Part shown: piece by piece, positions 44,185 through 53,640 of the stretch
Layout of the letters: each line of letters begins with the position of its first letter
How positions within the stretch are numbered: position 1 is the first letter of the stretch
From: Roseimarinus sediminis
GTDB taxonomy: Bacteria; Bacteroidota; Bacteroidia; Bacteroidales; Prolixibacteraceae
Reading direction: 5' to 3'
Assembly (NCBI RefSeq): GCF_050433125.1
Contig: NZ_JBNPXV010000001.1
Location: forward strand, 696,350 to 760,349
Length of the DNA stretch: 64,000 nucleotides
Made by a program: the position numbers and the translations under genes
The notes under the pieces: generated by a model
What the model saw: the letters and a program-made list of their open reading frames with translations, nothing else
Databases searched by the model: none
Told to the model about the DNA's origin: nothing

Positions 44185-45773
44185 TTTTTATCCTCCTTTT
44201 TGATTAAACGTTTGGCAATCATACCGGCAATTTTCTTCTCATACGATTTTTTATCCTGACTTTGGGCCAGGTATTTGGTTCGGGCAACTTCTGAGCGCAA
44301 ACCTTTATTGAGGCTGTACATCATCACAATCAGGATAATCATAAATGGCAGTCCGGTTGTAACCGCGGCGGTTTGCAGGGCCACGAGCCCGCCTCCCAGC
44401 AATAAAACTGCGGCAACAGCTCCTTCAATACTGGCCCAGAAGATGCGTTGTCCCACCGGCGCATCGAGTTTACCGCCGGCGGTAATGCTGTCGATTACCA
44501 GCGAACCTGAGTCGGACGAGGTTACAAAGAAACTGATCACCAGCAACACACCTACTATTGAAGCAATGTTGCTTAGGGGAAACTGTTCAAAGAAAACGAA
44601 CAAGGCTGTCGATTCGTCGGCAATGATGCGCTCACCCAATCCGCTGGCTGTGTTTTTCAAATCCATCCAAATGGCGGAACCTCCAAAAGCAGTGAGCCAC
44701 AAAAAAGTGATTATAGAAGGAACCAATAAAACGCCAAAAATGAATTCTTTAATGGTACGTCCTTTCGATACCCGGGCAATGAACATGCCCACAAAGGGCG
44801 ACCACGAAATCCACCATGCCCAGTAGAAAACGGTCCAGCTGCCCTGCCAGCCGCGATCGCGGTAGGCTTCGGTCCAACTCGAAACCATCAGTATTTCATT
44901 TAGGTAATTGCCGATGTTTTGTACAAAGGCTTTGAAGATAAACAGCGAAGGTCCTATGATCAGCACCAAAATCAGCAGCACCGTGGCGATGCGCACGTTC
45001 CATTCACTTAAAAAACGTACGCCTTTTTGAATCCCCGTGATCACCGAGATGGTAGCCACCAGAGTAATTCCAATAATCAGAAAAACCTGCATCCAAACCG
45101 TATTGGGTGTTCCAAATACATGGTTTAATCCGGCACTTACCTGCTTTACACCCAGCCCCAGCGAGGTCGCCAAACCAAAAAGCGTTGCCAGTACGGCAAA
45201 TACATCAATGACATTGCCTATGGGGCCATTCACCCTTTTACCCAATACGGGCAGAAAAACCGAACGGATGGTGAGCGGCTGGTTGCGGTTAAAGGCGAAA
45301 AAAGCCAGCGACAGTCCCACCAGCGCATAAATTCCCCAGGCATGAAAGCCCCAGTGCAAAAAAGTGAGGTTCATGGCACTTTCGGCCGACTCGAGTGAGC
45401 GCCCTTCGCCAAATGGCGGGTTCATGTAATGAAATACTGGTTCGGCTACTCCCCAAAACAGAATGCCAATTCCCATACCGGCACTGAACAACATGGCAAA
45501 CCACGACAGGGTTGAAAATTCTTTTTCAGCAGTTTCGCCTCCCAGTCTGATGCTTCCATATTTGCTAAAACCAATGTACAGGCTGAATATCAGAAAGGCG
45601 TTGACGGCAATGATAAACAGCCATCCAAAATTATTAGAAATTGCATTTTGGGTCGATTGGAAAACATTGGCCATTGGTTCGCCCACAATTAAGGTCACGG
45701 CAATAAACAGAAAGATGAGTATCGATGCCGGCCAAAACACAGGCCCGTGAATGTCGAAGTGTTTCTTCTTCAT
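44181..45773 (-). CDS. BCCT-family betaine/carnitine/choline-type transporter
   Basis: 530 aa with about 12 membrane helices in the BCCT (betaine/carnitine/choline) fold: an N-terminal FGWLFIIAVNAFLIFSLYI, the glycine-rich substrate-site stretch FSAGMGIGILFWGVAEPVFH, and the tryptophan-rich YWAWWISWSPFVGMFIARVS on helix 8. It imports quaternary ammonium compounds such as glycine betaine with Na+ or H+, which fits a saline habitat. The usp gene overlaps its end and a broken porin gene lies directly upstream. Confidence 0.94.
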   Translation of the reverse strand: MKKKHFDIHGPVFWPASILIFLFIAVTLIVGEPMANVFQSTQNAISNNFGWLFIIAVNAFLIFSLYIGFSKYGSIRLGGETAEKEFSTLSWFAMLFSAGMGIGILFWGVAEPVFHYMNPPFGEGRSLESAESAMNLTFLHWGFHAWGIYALVGLSLAFFAFNRNQPLTIRSVFLPVLGKRVNGPIGNVIDVFAVLATLFGLATSLGLGVKQVSAGLNHVFGTPNTVWMQVFLIIGITLVATISVITGIQKGVRFLSEWNVRIATVLLILVLIIGPSLFIFKAFVQNIGNYLNEILMVSSWTEAYRDRGWQGSWTVFYWAWWISWSPFVGMFIARVSKGRTIKEFIFGVLLVPSIITFLWLTAFGGSAIWMDLKNTASGLGERIIADESTALFVFFEQFPLSNIASIVGVLLVISFFVTSSDSGSLVIDSITAGGKLDAPVGQRIFWASIEGAVAAVLLLGGGLVALQTAAVTTGLPFMIILIVMMYSLNKGLRSEVARTKYLAQSQDKKSYEKKIAGMIAKRLIKKEDKK

Positions 45774-45791
45774 AATTTTTTAGTTTATTTT

Positions 45792-47048
45792 TCAGAAATA
45801 GTATCCGATGTTAATGTTCAAACGCGTATTCCAATAGGCATTGCGGCTAATTGGATTATTCTGGCTAACGGGCAGCGAGGGATCAAGTCCGTAGCCGCTC
45901 CCCATGGCACTGCCCCCGAAAAAACCGCTGAGCCAGGGATGGTTGTAACCCGAAGCAAGGTCGAAATAGGTATATACATTGCCGGCTGTAACAAGCGCTC
46001 CCAGCACGTTTTGTATGGTTTTTTCAAAAGGCTGTTCCTGTCCGCCTATGATTTTACTGTCGAATTTGTGCAGGTAGCTAAAATCGTTGTAGAACTGAAG
46101 CGAACTTACCGGTCCCCATTCAAGCGGAAGGGTATAGGCCAGTCCGGCAGTCAAAATTGCAGCTGAGGATGCCACATCGTAAGTGCCAAAACCATAGGCC
46201 CCCATCTGTACAGTATTTAATAACTGCGCTGCATCGTTTTTCACATTGTTGTATTGGTAGTAGATGGCCTGCAGTTTCAGGTTCCAGCGATCGTGGTCGG
46301 CATTCAAATGCAGTGCCGCAGCCTGCCGGGTTCCATTATGGTCAAGCGCCTGGTTGTAAATTTGCAGGCTTTGCAACGAAAGGCCGGCACGGGCATTATC
46401 AAAATAGTATTCGCCACGCAAATTGAACTGATTGCGTTCAATGTTCGAGTTACCGGGAATGGGCACCACATCGTACGAATAACGTGCAGCACTGAATGGC
46501 CCGTACGATGCTTCGCTGGTGCCTCGGGGCTCCGACATCAAATAATAGGCAAAGTGGAAAAGCCATTTTTGAACGTTGTGTTCAAAGCAGATGCCGGTTT
46601 GGTAATCGTCTTCGAGCCCAACATAATAGGGTGCCTGAAACCACCACGAGTGCGAGGCAAAGGGCAAGTCGCCAAAGGGTACCTGCGATATTCCAATTTT
46701 CATATTGGTTTCGGGGCTAAATTGATAGCCCAGCCATCCGTGATGAATGAAATGCGTGTTGAAGGTTGGATAAAAACGGTATTGGAACGACAACTCAATT
46801 CCTTTGGAATAAGCGTGAACTCCAATGCGCCAGGTGTCCCAGGTAAATTCGTTACGGCTTGCAGTACCCAGGGGCGAAGTACTCCCTTCGTAATAGGTGT
46901 ATAGCATATTCAGCCGGAAGGCCCCGTTGATCTTGGCCCAGGTGGTATCTCTGTTCATCTCGCCGGCACGATTCCCGGCCAATAATGTTAAGCCCTAGAT
47001 GATGAAGAAAAAAAGCGCTAATCCGCCGATGAGTTTTGATCTGCTCAT
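45792..47048 (-). pseudogene. Porin-like outer-membrane protein with amber codon in the signal peptide
   Basis: From ATG at 47048 the frame reads MSRSKLIGGLALFFFII, then TAG (46997-46995), then GLTLLAGNRAGEMNRDTTWA in the same frame, open to the stop at 45792. Together this is a normal signal peptide with one nonsense codon (TGG to TAG would explain it). The mature part (about 395 aa) is a beta barrel (FRLNMLYTYYEG, GIELSFQYRFYP, terminal YWNTRLNINIGYYF) like phosphate-selective or DcaP-type porins. A TTG restart at 46982 would give a barrel without a leader. It lies 18 bases upstream of the BCCT gene and should be co-transcribed with it. Confidence 0.75.
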
Positions 47049-47255
47049 TGTAATCAGGTTTTATTTCAATAACAAATACCGATGATTAGCAGAAATATAA
47101 GAAATTAAGCTGAGACAGGGTATAAGAATTCAAGGGAATTTCGATAAAGGGCTTAAACAGCCTGTGATGATTGTACTAAAGCACAAGAAGTTGTGAGTGC
47201 ATGAGAAAGCAGGTGCATCAACAAAGGGTAAATTGCTTGCTGGACAGTTAGGAAG

Positions 47256-47690
47256 TTATTTATTGTTTATTGCCCTTAATGTCAGCTTAAACTGGTTGTA
47301 ATGTCTTTTTATCCTGGCTATGTATTCAGTATCGGGGAGCAAAATTTTATTAAACATTTCAAGAACTCCGTCAGCAATTTCTGATTGATACTGAAACAAT
47401 TCTAAAGCAGGCCCTTTAATCTCTTTGATTTCTTTTTCGCTAAAACCTTTAAATTCATTTTTATAGAAAGAGAGTTTTTCCCATCCATATGCGATGGTTG
47501 CAACTGACTTATGGTTCAGAAGAACATGCAAAAAGACTCTTCGGCAATCGCATTCATCACAAAAAAGTTCAATGAAAGCGTAATTGCCTATGGGTAAATT
47601 GAATTCATTATTTTTTCCTGGTAAGGTAATAACCCTTGTTTCTTTTTCTGCGATCGATGGACAGATCTTAAATAATGGAATGTATGCCAT
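47256..47690 (-). CDS. Hypothetical protein with CxxC-type cysteine cluster
   Basis: 144 aa, no signal peptide or membrane helix. A cysteine patch (FCDECDCRRVF) about a third of the way in could bind metal. The second half is charged and helical (FSEKEIKEIKGPALELFQYQ), ending YIARIKRHYNQFKLTLRAIN. I do not recognise the family. It is the first of a run of accessory genes, all on the minus strand. Confidence 0.6.
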   Translation of the reverse strand: MAYIPLFKICPSIAEKETRVITLPGKNNEFNLPIGNYAFIELFCDECDCRRVFLHVLLNHKSVATIAYGWEKLSFYKNEFKGFSEKEIKEIKGPALELFQYQSEIADGVLEMFNKILLPDTEYIARIKRHYNQFKLTLRAINNK

Positions 47691-47805
47691 TGGTTTTTTG
47701 TTTTAAGCTAAATCTCAGTTGTGTCAAAAATCTGGAATTTGAAATTCCATGATGCAAATTATTGCTCTGCCCAAAGGTAACAGAAAGATGTTCTTTATTT
47801 ATTTG

Positions 47806-48207
47806 CTATTCAGGAAAACGCTCAAATTTATTGATTGCTTCCAACGACTCATCCCAACTGGCTTTATTTGAAATAAAAATATGGGCATCAGGTCGTTTTT
47901 CCAAAGTAGTATCTAAACATCCTGCCGGAACTACTAATAGTTTACCTTCCATTTGTAAATTGGGCAAAGCCGAACCACAGTGGGAACAAAAGGCTTTCAC
48001 ATGCTTGCTTTTAGGTGGTTGAAATGTTTTAATTTCAGTTTCCGTTTTTATCCATTCCAGTTTAGCTGTTGTTGAAAACAAATTTGCAGCATGAGCAGAG
48101 CCTGTATCTTTCCTGCAATACCTGCAATGACATAAATAAAAACTCTCAAAATCACCTGTCACCTTAAATTTGATTCCCTTGCACAAACAAGAACCTTTGT
48201 ATTCCAT
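47806..48207 (-). CDS. GFA (glutathione-dependent formaldehyde-activating-like) family protein
   Basis: 133 aa with the zinc-cysteine pattern of the GFA fold: GSCLCKGIKF at the start, LCHCRYCRKDTGSAHAANLF in the first third and FCSHCGSALPN in the middle. Glutathione is not expected in this phylum, so the real substrate is unlikely to be formaldehyde-glutathione; many family members are simply zinc proteins of unknown role. Confidence 0.9.
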   Translation of the reverse strand: MEYKGSCLCKGIKFKVTGDFESFYLCHCRYCRKDTGSAHAANLFSTTAKLEWIKTETEIKTFQPPKSKHVKAFCSHCGSALPNLQMEGKLLVVPAGCLDTTLEKRPDAHIFISNKASWDESLEAINKFERFPE

Positions 48208-48439
48208 ATGATCAGTTATTTTTTATTGATGAGTTGAACAGCATCCATTTCCCGGTATTAAATGGCCTTCCTTCCCGTTTCGCTTTAGCGTAACCAGGGA
48301 ATTGCGAAAGTCGTGTGCGACTGCCTGTATATTGCAAGCCAGTATCGGCATTTTCTGCAGAGCGGCTTACCATCCGTACTTTCCGGCCAGGTGTTGATCA
48401 TCCTGTTCTTAAAACAGCCTGAAAATAAGCAAAATATTT

Positions 48440-48600
48440 AATAAGGGGAAAGTACGCCGATATATATCGCGGGCGAGCCTGTCAGGCGCGGTTGTAATGG
48501 AGAATCAGCAGAGCTAAATCGTCACCAGCGGCTACAAACCTACAATACATCAAAACTTGCTTGGTGATACGCCACCAGCAATTATGAACATCCCAAACAG
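48440..48600. repeat. Cassette-boundary-like repeat, divergent copy
   Basis: Contains ATATATCGCGGGCGAG, an inverted GCCTGTCAGGC, AAATCGTCACCAGC and, further on, GCCACCAGCAATTATGAACA...AACAGC. The same words in the same order recur at 52980-53080 and 54172-54290. It lies between two minus-strand genes, 3' of the outer-membrane receptor gene. The rest of 48208-48692 shows no gene. Confidence 0.55.
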
Positions 48601-48692
48601 CAGATTAATCCATACTCAAAAATATGTTTTTTCTTATTCAGCAGATTCACTGCAATTGTTATGTTTGTTAGTGACAGTTGGGAATACTTCAA

Positions 48693-51059
48693 TTAAAATC
48701 CTTGTTTCGGGCGTGTGTCAACGTTCTCCTTCTCTCTTTTAATATTTGCTCTGTTCAGCCCTGTACCAAACTGATAGCTCAAACGAAACATCAAAGGAAT
48801 TGTGGGCAACTTCAAATTTCCGGTATAAGTGCTTGAAAAATTCGGGGAATGAATCGCTGATCCTTGATAAATGAAGTTTTTTGCAAAGGGTAGCGCACTT
48901 ACTATACCTGCTTTAAGTTTTTTCTGAAATGTTTTGTCGAGTGAAATAAAGTATAATGCTTCAGAATAGGTATTGTCCTGAATGTTTTCCTTTGCTGTTG
49001 CGTACTGAAAAATGACAGATAATGCAAAATCGTTATTAAAGGATAGAATAGTGGAAATACCGGACTCCATAACCCGATTGTTTTTATTTTCTATTTCATA
49101 TTGTTTTGCCAGACTGTTTCCCAGGGTCGATTGATTATACAATCGGAATGAAGAATTAATTGTTAGCATTCCCATTTTCAGTGCTCCGCTTAATTGCAAA
49201 CCGTATTGGTGTATCGACCCGAGATTTTGAATCTGTGTTACAAACAAATTGCTGTCGTTTATATAGCTCAGCTTATTGATGGCATCGCTTACTGTTTCGT
49301 AAAATAGTCGTGAAGAAATATAGTTGCTCTTAAAGCGGATGCTGTGTTCGCACTGCAAGCGATTTTTCCTTTCGGGTTTTAATAGTGGATTTCCTTTGCG
49401 TATTGTGTAGGGGTTATTGGTATAGGTGAATTGATTTAGTAAATAAACCGAAGGGCGTCTGACTGAACTGCGAAAAGACAAATATAAGTCGTTATACTCA
49501 TTCACTTTGTAATGAAATGCAGCATAAGGTAGTAGTATATTTGATGAATTATTTTGGCTGTTGTTTATCTCGGTTTTTGCGTTTTCAACTCTAACACCAA
49601 TATTCAAATCAAATTTTGTCCTTTTGTAATTTAAAGCCCCATACAAGGCATTCGTCTGTTCAGTGAATGAAAATGCGTCTGTCGTGTTATCCTTCATCTC
49701 ATTAATTTTCATCTTTGCCCCTGTACTCCATTTAATTTTCTTAGCAGAAAGTGTAGAAAAATCAATTTTCACACTGCTTGCTGTCTGTTGGGGATTCTTA
49801 GTATTGGTGTGCGTAAGCGCCCCGTCCCCTAAATTATTGTTGTAAGTAACTTCGTTTTCAGAGCGATTAGATGCATAGCTGATGTCAATCGCTATTTCGC
49901 AGCCTTTATCATCAAACAGGTGTTTGTAATAAAGCGAGTTAAAGTTGTTGCGATTTAAATCAGTTTCTTCTTTTTGAGCTTCCCAGTTGTTCGCGGTATT
50001 TTCTGAAGACTTAACAACTACATTTCCATCTTGCTCGTAAGAATAGTTCCTGTAAAAACCGTAGAAATTTAAAATATCTCTCTTGCTAAGATGATAGTCG
50101 ATACCATAATGGAATTTGTGGGATAGGTTTTTCTGCCTCACCTGCTGAATGGAAGAAAGATCAGTAAAAGATGAATTTTCAAGAATCTGAAGATGGGTGA
50201 TTTCGTCAATGTCCTCGTAGTTCACCTCCCCGTTGTATGAAGTATAGAGGTTGATTTTGTTGTAGCTGTAATTTAAGCTGTAAGTTGGGAATATATAAAC
50301 AACAGAATTAGAGCTTGGCAGCTCAGAAAAGAGATGCCCGTTTATACCAACTTCTTTTTCTTTTTTTAGGACGATGTTTATAACACCCGATGCATCCCCA
50401 TCGTAATTTGAGGGAGGTGTATTTACTACTTCAATTCGGTCGATTTGAGACGGATTAAGTTGACTGACATAAGTTCTGTCACGTTCTTTCCCATCGACAA
50501 AAAGCAGAATGTTGGGGCTTCCATCCATTGAAATATTGTGCTTCAGGTCAACCTGCACCCCTGGAATATGTCTCAACAGATCAGGGGAACTACCGCTTGC
50601 TGAAAGTAGTTTGCTATTTACATAGTAAATGGTTTTACCGTTTTCTGATTTACCTTTTATCCGGTCGGCGGTAATTACTGCTTCAGTAATTAGTAGTGAC
50701 GAATCCTTAAGAATAAAAGTTCCGGCATTGATTATTCTTGAACTAACTATTTCAAATGTTTTAATAGCTTTTTTAAAACCAACGGATGAAATCTGAAGCT
50801 TGTATTTTCCATTTTGAATTTGGTCAATGGTAAAACTTCCATTCTCATCGCTAATGATTCCTCTTAATTGATGCGATGCCGTATCGGATAGGTCGATTAA
50901 ACGAATTGTTGCAAATGGTACAGGCTCATTGTTTTTGGCTCCATATATTTTTCCGGAAATTGTTGATGTACCTTGAGCAGGCAGGTTGATTGAGAATAAT
51001 TGTAATACAATTAACAGGCCTAAAGAACAGCGATTAAAATAGATTTTGAAATTTTTCAT
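48693..51059 (-). CDS. Outer-membrane beta-barrel / TonB-dependent receptor-like protein
   Basis: 788 aa. Signal peptide (GLLIVLQLFSINLPAQ), carboxypeptidase-regulatory-like domain at about 30-120 (ISGKIYGAKNNEPVPFATIR), a plug-like part at about 140-235 (SSPDLLRHIPGVQVDLKH, SPNILLFVDGKERD, GDASGVINIVLKK) and a long barrel. It matches the 'outer membrane beta-barrel protein family' related to TonB receptors but lacks a clear SusC signature. Its upstream neighbour is a LytTR regulator, so a regulator-receptor pair is plausible. Base composition is more AT-rich than that of the core genes. Confidence 0.83.
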   Translation of the reverse strand: MKNFKIYFNRCSLGLLIVLQLFSINLPAQGTSTISGKIYGAKNNEPVPFATIRLIDLSDTASHQLRGIISDENGSFTIDQIQNGKYKLQISSVGFKKAIKTFEIVSSRIINAGTFILKDSSLLITEAVITADRIKGKSENGKTIYYVNSKLLSASGSSPDLLRHIPGVQVDLKHNISMDGSPNILLFVDGKERDRTYVSQLNPSQIDRIEVVNTPPSNYDGDASGVINIVLKKEKEVGINGHLFSELPSSNSVVYIFPTYSLNYSYNKINLYTSYNGEVNYEDIDEITHLQILENSSFTDLSSIQQVRQKNLSHKFHYGIDYHLSKRDILNFYGFYRNYSYEQDGNVVVKSSENTANNWEAQKEETDLNRNNFNSLYYKHLFDDKGCEIAIDISYASNRSENEVTYNNNLGDGALTHTNTKNPQQTASSVKIDFSTLSAKKIKWSTGAKMKINEMKDNTTDAFSFTEQTNALYGALNYKRTKFDLNIGVRVENAKTEINNSQNNSSNILLPYAAFHYKVNEYNDLYLSFRSSVRRPSVYLLNQFTYTNNPYTIRKGNPLLKPERKNRLQCEHSIRFKSNYISSRLFYETVSDAINKLSYINDSNLFVTQIQNLGSIHQYGLQLSGALKMGMLTINSSFRLYNQSTLGNSLAKQYEIENKNNRVMESGISTILSFNNDFALSVIFQYATAKENIQDNTYSEALYFISLDKTFQKKLKAGIVSALPFAKNFIYQGSAIHSPNFSSTYTGNLKLPTIPLMFRLSYQFGTGLNRANIKREKENVDTRPKQGF

Positions 51060-51133
51060 TGCAGCAGATTTAAATATTTCTGATGCAAATAAAACGTGGA
51101 ATTCAGGGAGTTGAAAATTACAGGGACATACAA

Positions 51134-51173
51134 CACTTTTTTATTGCAGAAGGCAAGATGCAATAAAAAAGTG
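51134..51173. promoter_or_regulatory. Perfect 15-bp inverted repeat between regulator and receptor genes
   Basis: CACTTTTTTATTGCA (51134-51148) and TGCAATAAAAAAGTG (51159-51173) are exact inverted repeats with a 10-nt spacer. On both strands the T-run is in the 5' arm and the A-run in the 3' arm, the reverse of an intrinsic terminator, so an operator or MITE-like palindrome is more likely. It lies 75 bases upstream of the receptor ATG. Confidence 0.6.
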
Positions 51174-51208
51174 GGATGAGAAGCAATCTTTTGTGATCAA
51201 TGGAAAGG

Positions 51209-52090
51209 TCATTTTCGGCTCATCACCTGTTCAAATTCACGTGCCTTTTGCCGCGAAACCGAAATTTGATCGTCACAGTCTTTTAGGGTTAATCGATAAC
51301 CTAGTGCATTGCCATCTCTTGATGTGATTTTTTTCAGGTTGACAATAAAGGCACGGTGTATGCGCATGAAATCGGTATTTGAAACAAGTTGATTTTCAAT
51401 TTCAGTCATTGAATTTCTAATACTCACATCAACAGCATGATCTTGTTTAATTAAGTGAAATAGCACATAATTTCCTCTCGATTCAGCATAAATAAATTCG
51501 CTGGGATAAAAGCTTAAATGCTCTTTTTTGGCCTTGGAGCTGATAGCTATTAATGTCTCCGGGACTTCTTTTGATTGGTCTTGCCATTTGTTCTCATAGC
51601 GCTGAAAGTTTTGAGGAGCAAATGCATAGCGAATGTTCAATAATGACGGAAATATAATCGGAATTATACCGATTAAAACGGAACGGGAGAATGAATCGAA
51701 AAATGTGGAAAAGTTCCATCGATTACTGTGTGCTTCCAGCATAAAACCTGCAAAGTAAACTGAAATTCCAATGGTGAACAGTATCATTACAAGTGAAAGC
51801 AATTCGTTGAGAATAGTCCAGTTACCTTTCTTTGAGAAGCAGTTTGTTCGCGAGATGATGAATGCTGCAGCAAATTCAGAGAGCGTGATTAGGGCGCAAT
51901 AAACCAATACTGTGAAGTAAAAATTCAGAGAAGCAGCCTGGTGTACCTCCAGTGGACGGTAAATAATAGTAAATGCAGAAAGAATGAAAAAGAAGGTAAA
52001 TGCTCCCCCAAAGGGTTTGTTTATCAAAAAGGTTTGAGGAAAAGGTTTTAATAATAAATGTTTAATTGGTTTTTTTACTGCTTCCATCAA
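51209..52090 (-). CDS. Membrane-bound LytTR transcription regulator
   Basis: 293 aa. Four membrane helices in the first 160 residues (GGAFTFFFILSAFTIIY, FYFTVLVYCALITLSEFAAA, LLSLVMILFTIGISVYFAGF, VLIGIIPIIFPSLLNI) replace a receiver domain. The C-terminal 100 residues are a LytTR DNA-binding domain (FIYAESRGNYVLFHL, IRNSMTEIENQL, FMRIHRAFIVNLKKI, LTLKDCDDQISVSRQKAREF). LytTR proteins bind direct-repeat sites. The receptor gene 150 bases downstream is its likely target or partner. A single-component membrane sensor is inferred. Confidence 0.9.
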   Translation of the reverse strand: MMEAVKKPIKHLLLKPFPQTFLINKPFGGAFTFFFILSAFTIIYRPLEVHQAASLNFYFTVLVYCALITLSEFAAAFIISRTNCFSKKGNWTILNELLSLVMILFTIGISVYFAGFMLEAHSNRWNFSTFFDSFSRSVLIGIIPIIFPSLLNIRYAFAPQNFQRYENKWQDQSKEVPETLIAISSKAKKEHLSFYPSEFIYAESRGNYVLFHLIKQDHAVDVSIRNSMTEIENQLVSNTDFMRIHRAFIVNLKKITSRDGNALGYRLTLKDCDDQISVSRQKAREFEQVMSRK

Positions 52091-52273
52091 AGGTTCATTT
52101 TGTTTTGTAAGCGGATGCTTTTTTGAACAACATACTATTTACAAAAAACAGCTGATTTTTTTTTGTCAACAAGTATAACGAATATCATTCAAATTTGTCT
52201 TCCTGATCTTTAAGATTTGCACCAGCTCAAATCAAATTGCCATCAGCAGCTGTTGGTATTCCGACCAGCAGGT
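52091..52273. other. Intergenic stretch upstream of the LytTR gene
   Basis: AT-rich, probably holding the LytTR promoter. Around 52215-52265 it carries a weak version of the cassette-boundary words (TTGCCATCAGCAGCTGTTGG, CCGACCAGCAGG). Confidence 0.4.
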
Positions 52274-52340
52274 GAAAACCATTGCGAAAACTTAAGCACT
52301 TGTACTCACGGTGTCGCTCTTAGCGACGCCGTGAATCTAT
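52274..52340. repeat. REP-like palindrome, family 1 copy 1
   Basis: CACGGTGTCGCT (52307-52318) pairs with AGCGACGCCGTG (52322-52333), 12 bp with one G-U, 3-nt loop. The same hairpin with similar left flank recurs at 63620-63686. Confidence 0.75.
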
Positions 52341-52588
52341 ACTGTTATTGCCTCTACATACTGTTCAGCGTTTATAATTGTGGACATTCCGAACAGCAGA
52401 AACTTTTGTGTTCGGCGTACTTGCTTGTTGTACTCCTCTTCCCGATACCCGGGACGGGCAGTTAAAAATGAGTTGTGGTTTCCCCTTCGTTGCATAGAAG
52501 GGGGAGGTGGGTGATCACATTTATAGTTAAACGGCCACCAATACTTGCAAAAATCTTATGCATCAGAGACCTTGCTTTAGACGAATTA

Positions 52589-52776
52589 TTAAACCTTATT
52601 TTCCGGGCCAACCTTAGTAGCCGATAACATCCCTGTATGATTCAACCTTATTTACCTTGTTGGGATTTTAATATACTCATACATAGGATTTACAGTTTAA
52701 TAATTTGCAGCCGTTCCCACTTACAAGCTTAATAAGGTTTGGTAAAACGTTTATTGAATTGGCTACTAAGGTTTAA
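52589..52776. mobile_element. MITE-like 188-bp inverted-repeat element, copy A
   Basis: Ends in TTAAACCTTA (52589-52598) and TAAGGTTTAA (52767-52776), perfect 10-bp inverted repeats. Inside, AACCTTAGTAGCC and GGCTACTAAGGTT form a further 13-bp pair. No coding capacity. Confidence 0.55.
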
Positions 52777-52979
52777 AATACAGGAATAATGTTTTTTATG
52801 GCTCATGCAAAAGTGAATATGAAAACCATTGCGATAACCCTTGTTTTGTGTCTAGCTACTTTGGCCTGCTCTTCCGGGTTTGCACCATGTTAGCTCAAAG
52901 CCTCTGTGCGTATTTCGCTCCGTTGGTCTGTGGTTGTAATCCGCGCTTTCAGTCAAAGTATTTATTTGCGGGTTCATAC

Positions 52980-53080
52980 CCCGATATATATCGCGGGCGA
53001 GTTTGTTAGGCGGCGATTGTAATCGGAGATCACCCTTGGGTAAATCGCCACCAGCCGCTGTGAACATCACGAACAGCGGG
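52980..53080. repeat. Cassette-boundary-like repeat, copy A
   Basis: ATATATCGCGGGCGAG, GTTAGGC, a GGCGATT/AATCGCC pair, CACCAGC, and a CGCTGT/ACAGCG pair. It ends directly at the stop codon of the 74-aa gene. GTTAGGC fits the integron core pattern GTTRRRY, but the full attC architecture is not established. Confidence 0.55.
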
Positions 53081-53305
53081 TTATTTTATTTCAAATTCCA
53101 ATTTCAAATTTATCAATTCGTTCGTAAAACTATCAACTTTCAAATCTTCAATCTCACAGATTATCGGCTTATTGTCAAGAAGCATCGAATCCATATTATC
53201 CTTTGATTTTTTTAAACCCCAATTTGTGTATTCAGTCAATAATCGGACTAAAGTTATTCTATTTTGTTGACGAGAATTGAAATACTTTATACTCACAGTT
53301 TTCAT
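53081..53305 (-). CDS. 74-aa protein resembling the ribosomal L7/L12 C-terminal fold (copy A)
   Basis: 74 aa. The stretch RITLVRLLTEYTNWGLKKSK, with the final helix-strand ELINLKLEFEIK, resembles the L7/L12 C-terminal domain pattern (a helix ending L.LKEAK followed by a strand), a fold often seen in small accessory proteins. The duplicate at 54292 differs by one residue (Lys to Met in LDNKPII). The cassette-boundary repeat lies directly after its stop. Function unknown. Confidence 0.6.
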   Translation of the reverse strand: MKTVSIKYFNSRQQNRITLVRLLTEYTNWGLKKSKDNMDSMLLDNKPIICEIEDLKVDSFTNELINLKLEFEIK

Positions 53306-53340
53306 AAATTGTCAAATTTTAGGTTTACAAATCCGGCCTA

Positions 53341-53387
53341 CCCCTCGTTTGCAACGAGGGGTTTTACTCCTGTCGTTTGTAACGACA
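53341..53387. repeat. Twin REP-like palindromes, copy A
   Basis: CCCCTCGTT/AACGAGGGG around TGC (53341-53361) and TGTCGTT/AACGACA around TGT (53371-53387). Both share a CGTTTG(C/T)AACG centre. Situated between the small gene and the transposase remnant. Confidence 0.8.
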
Positions 53388-53401
53388 CATCGTTATAATA
53401 A

Positions 53402-53640
53402 CTAACGTATTACTTCCACCTCGATCATACCACCCAAAGATGTATAATTGACTTCGTCAATCTTCGATGGCGCGCTGAACTAAAAAGGTAATCTTCGGCT
53501 TTTTCGACTATCATCGCTCTAACCGGGAATTCTTGTTCATCGTTTATCCGTTGGTCTATCATCTCATAGTTGTAATGTAGTTTTCGGATGGCATTTTTTG
53601 TTTTAAAGATAGGAACTTTTGCCAAATGCAGTGCGGGCTT
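53402..53640 (-). pseudogene. REP-associated tyrosine transposase remnant, copy A
   Basis: Only the C-terminal end remains: KVPIFKTKNAIRKLHYN, then PVRAMIVEKAEDYLFSSA, the 'NPVKAGIVEKPEDYxxSSA' signature of IS200-like REP-associated (RAYT) transposases. A frameshift follows the SSA motif. The catalytic HUH and tyrosine parts are missing. Confidence 0.72.

Larger units (their letters stand above)
52518..53640. repeat. Direct duplication, unit A (about 1.15 kb)
   Basis: Nearly identical to unit B beginning at 53711 (offset 1193-1211 bases). Contains a 188-bp inverted-repeat element, a cassette-boundary repeat, a 74-aa ORF, two palindromes and a transposase remnant in the same order as in unit B. 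Confidence 0.88.

Noticed and set aside
51134..51173. Intrinsic terminator of the LytTR gene
   Set aside because: On either strand the T-run lies in the 5' arm and no T-tract follows the 3' arm.
52985..53080. Genuine integron attC site
   Set aside because: GTTAGGC fits one core site, but I could not define the matching RYYYAAC partner and folded-strand architecture; kept as a cassette-like repeat only.
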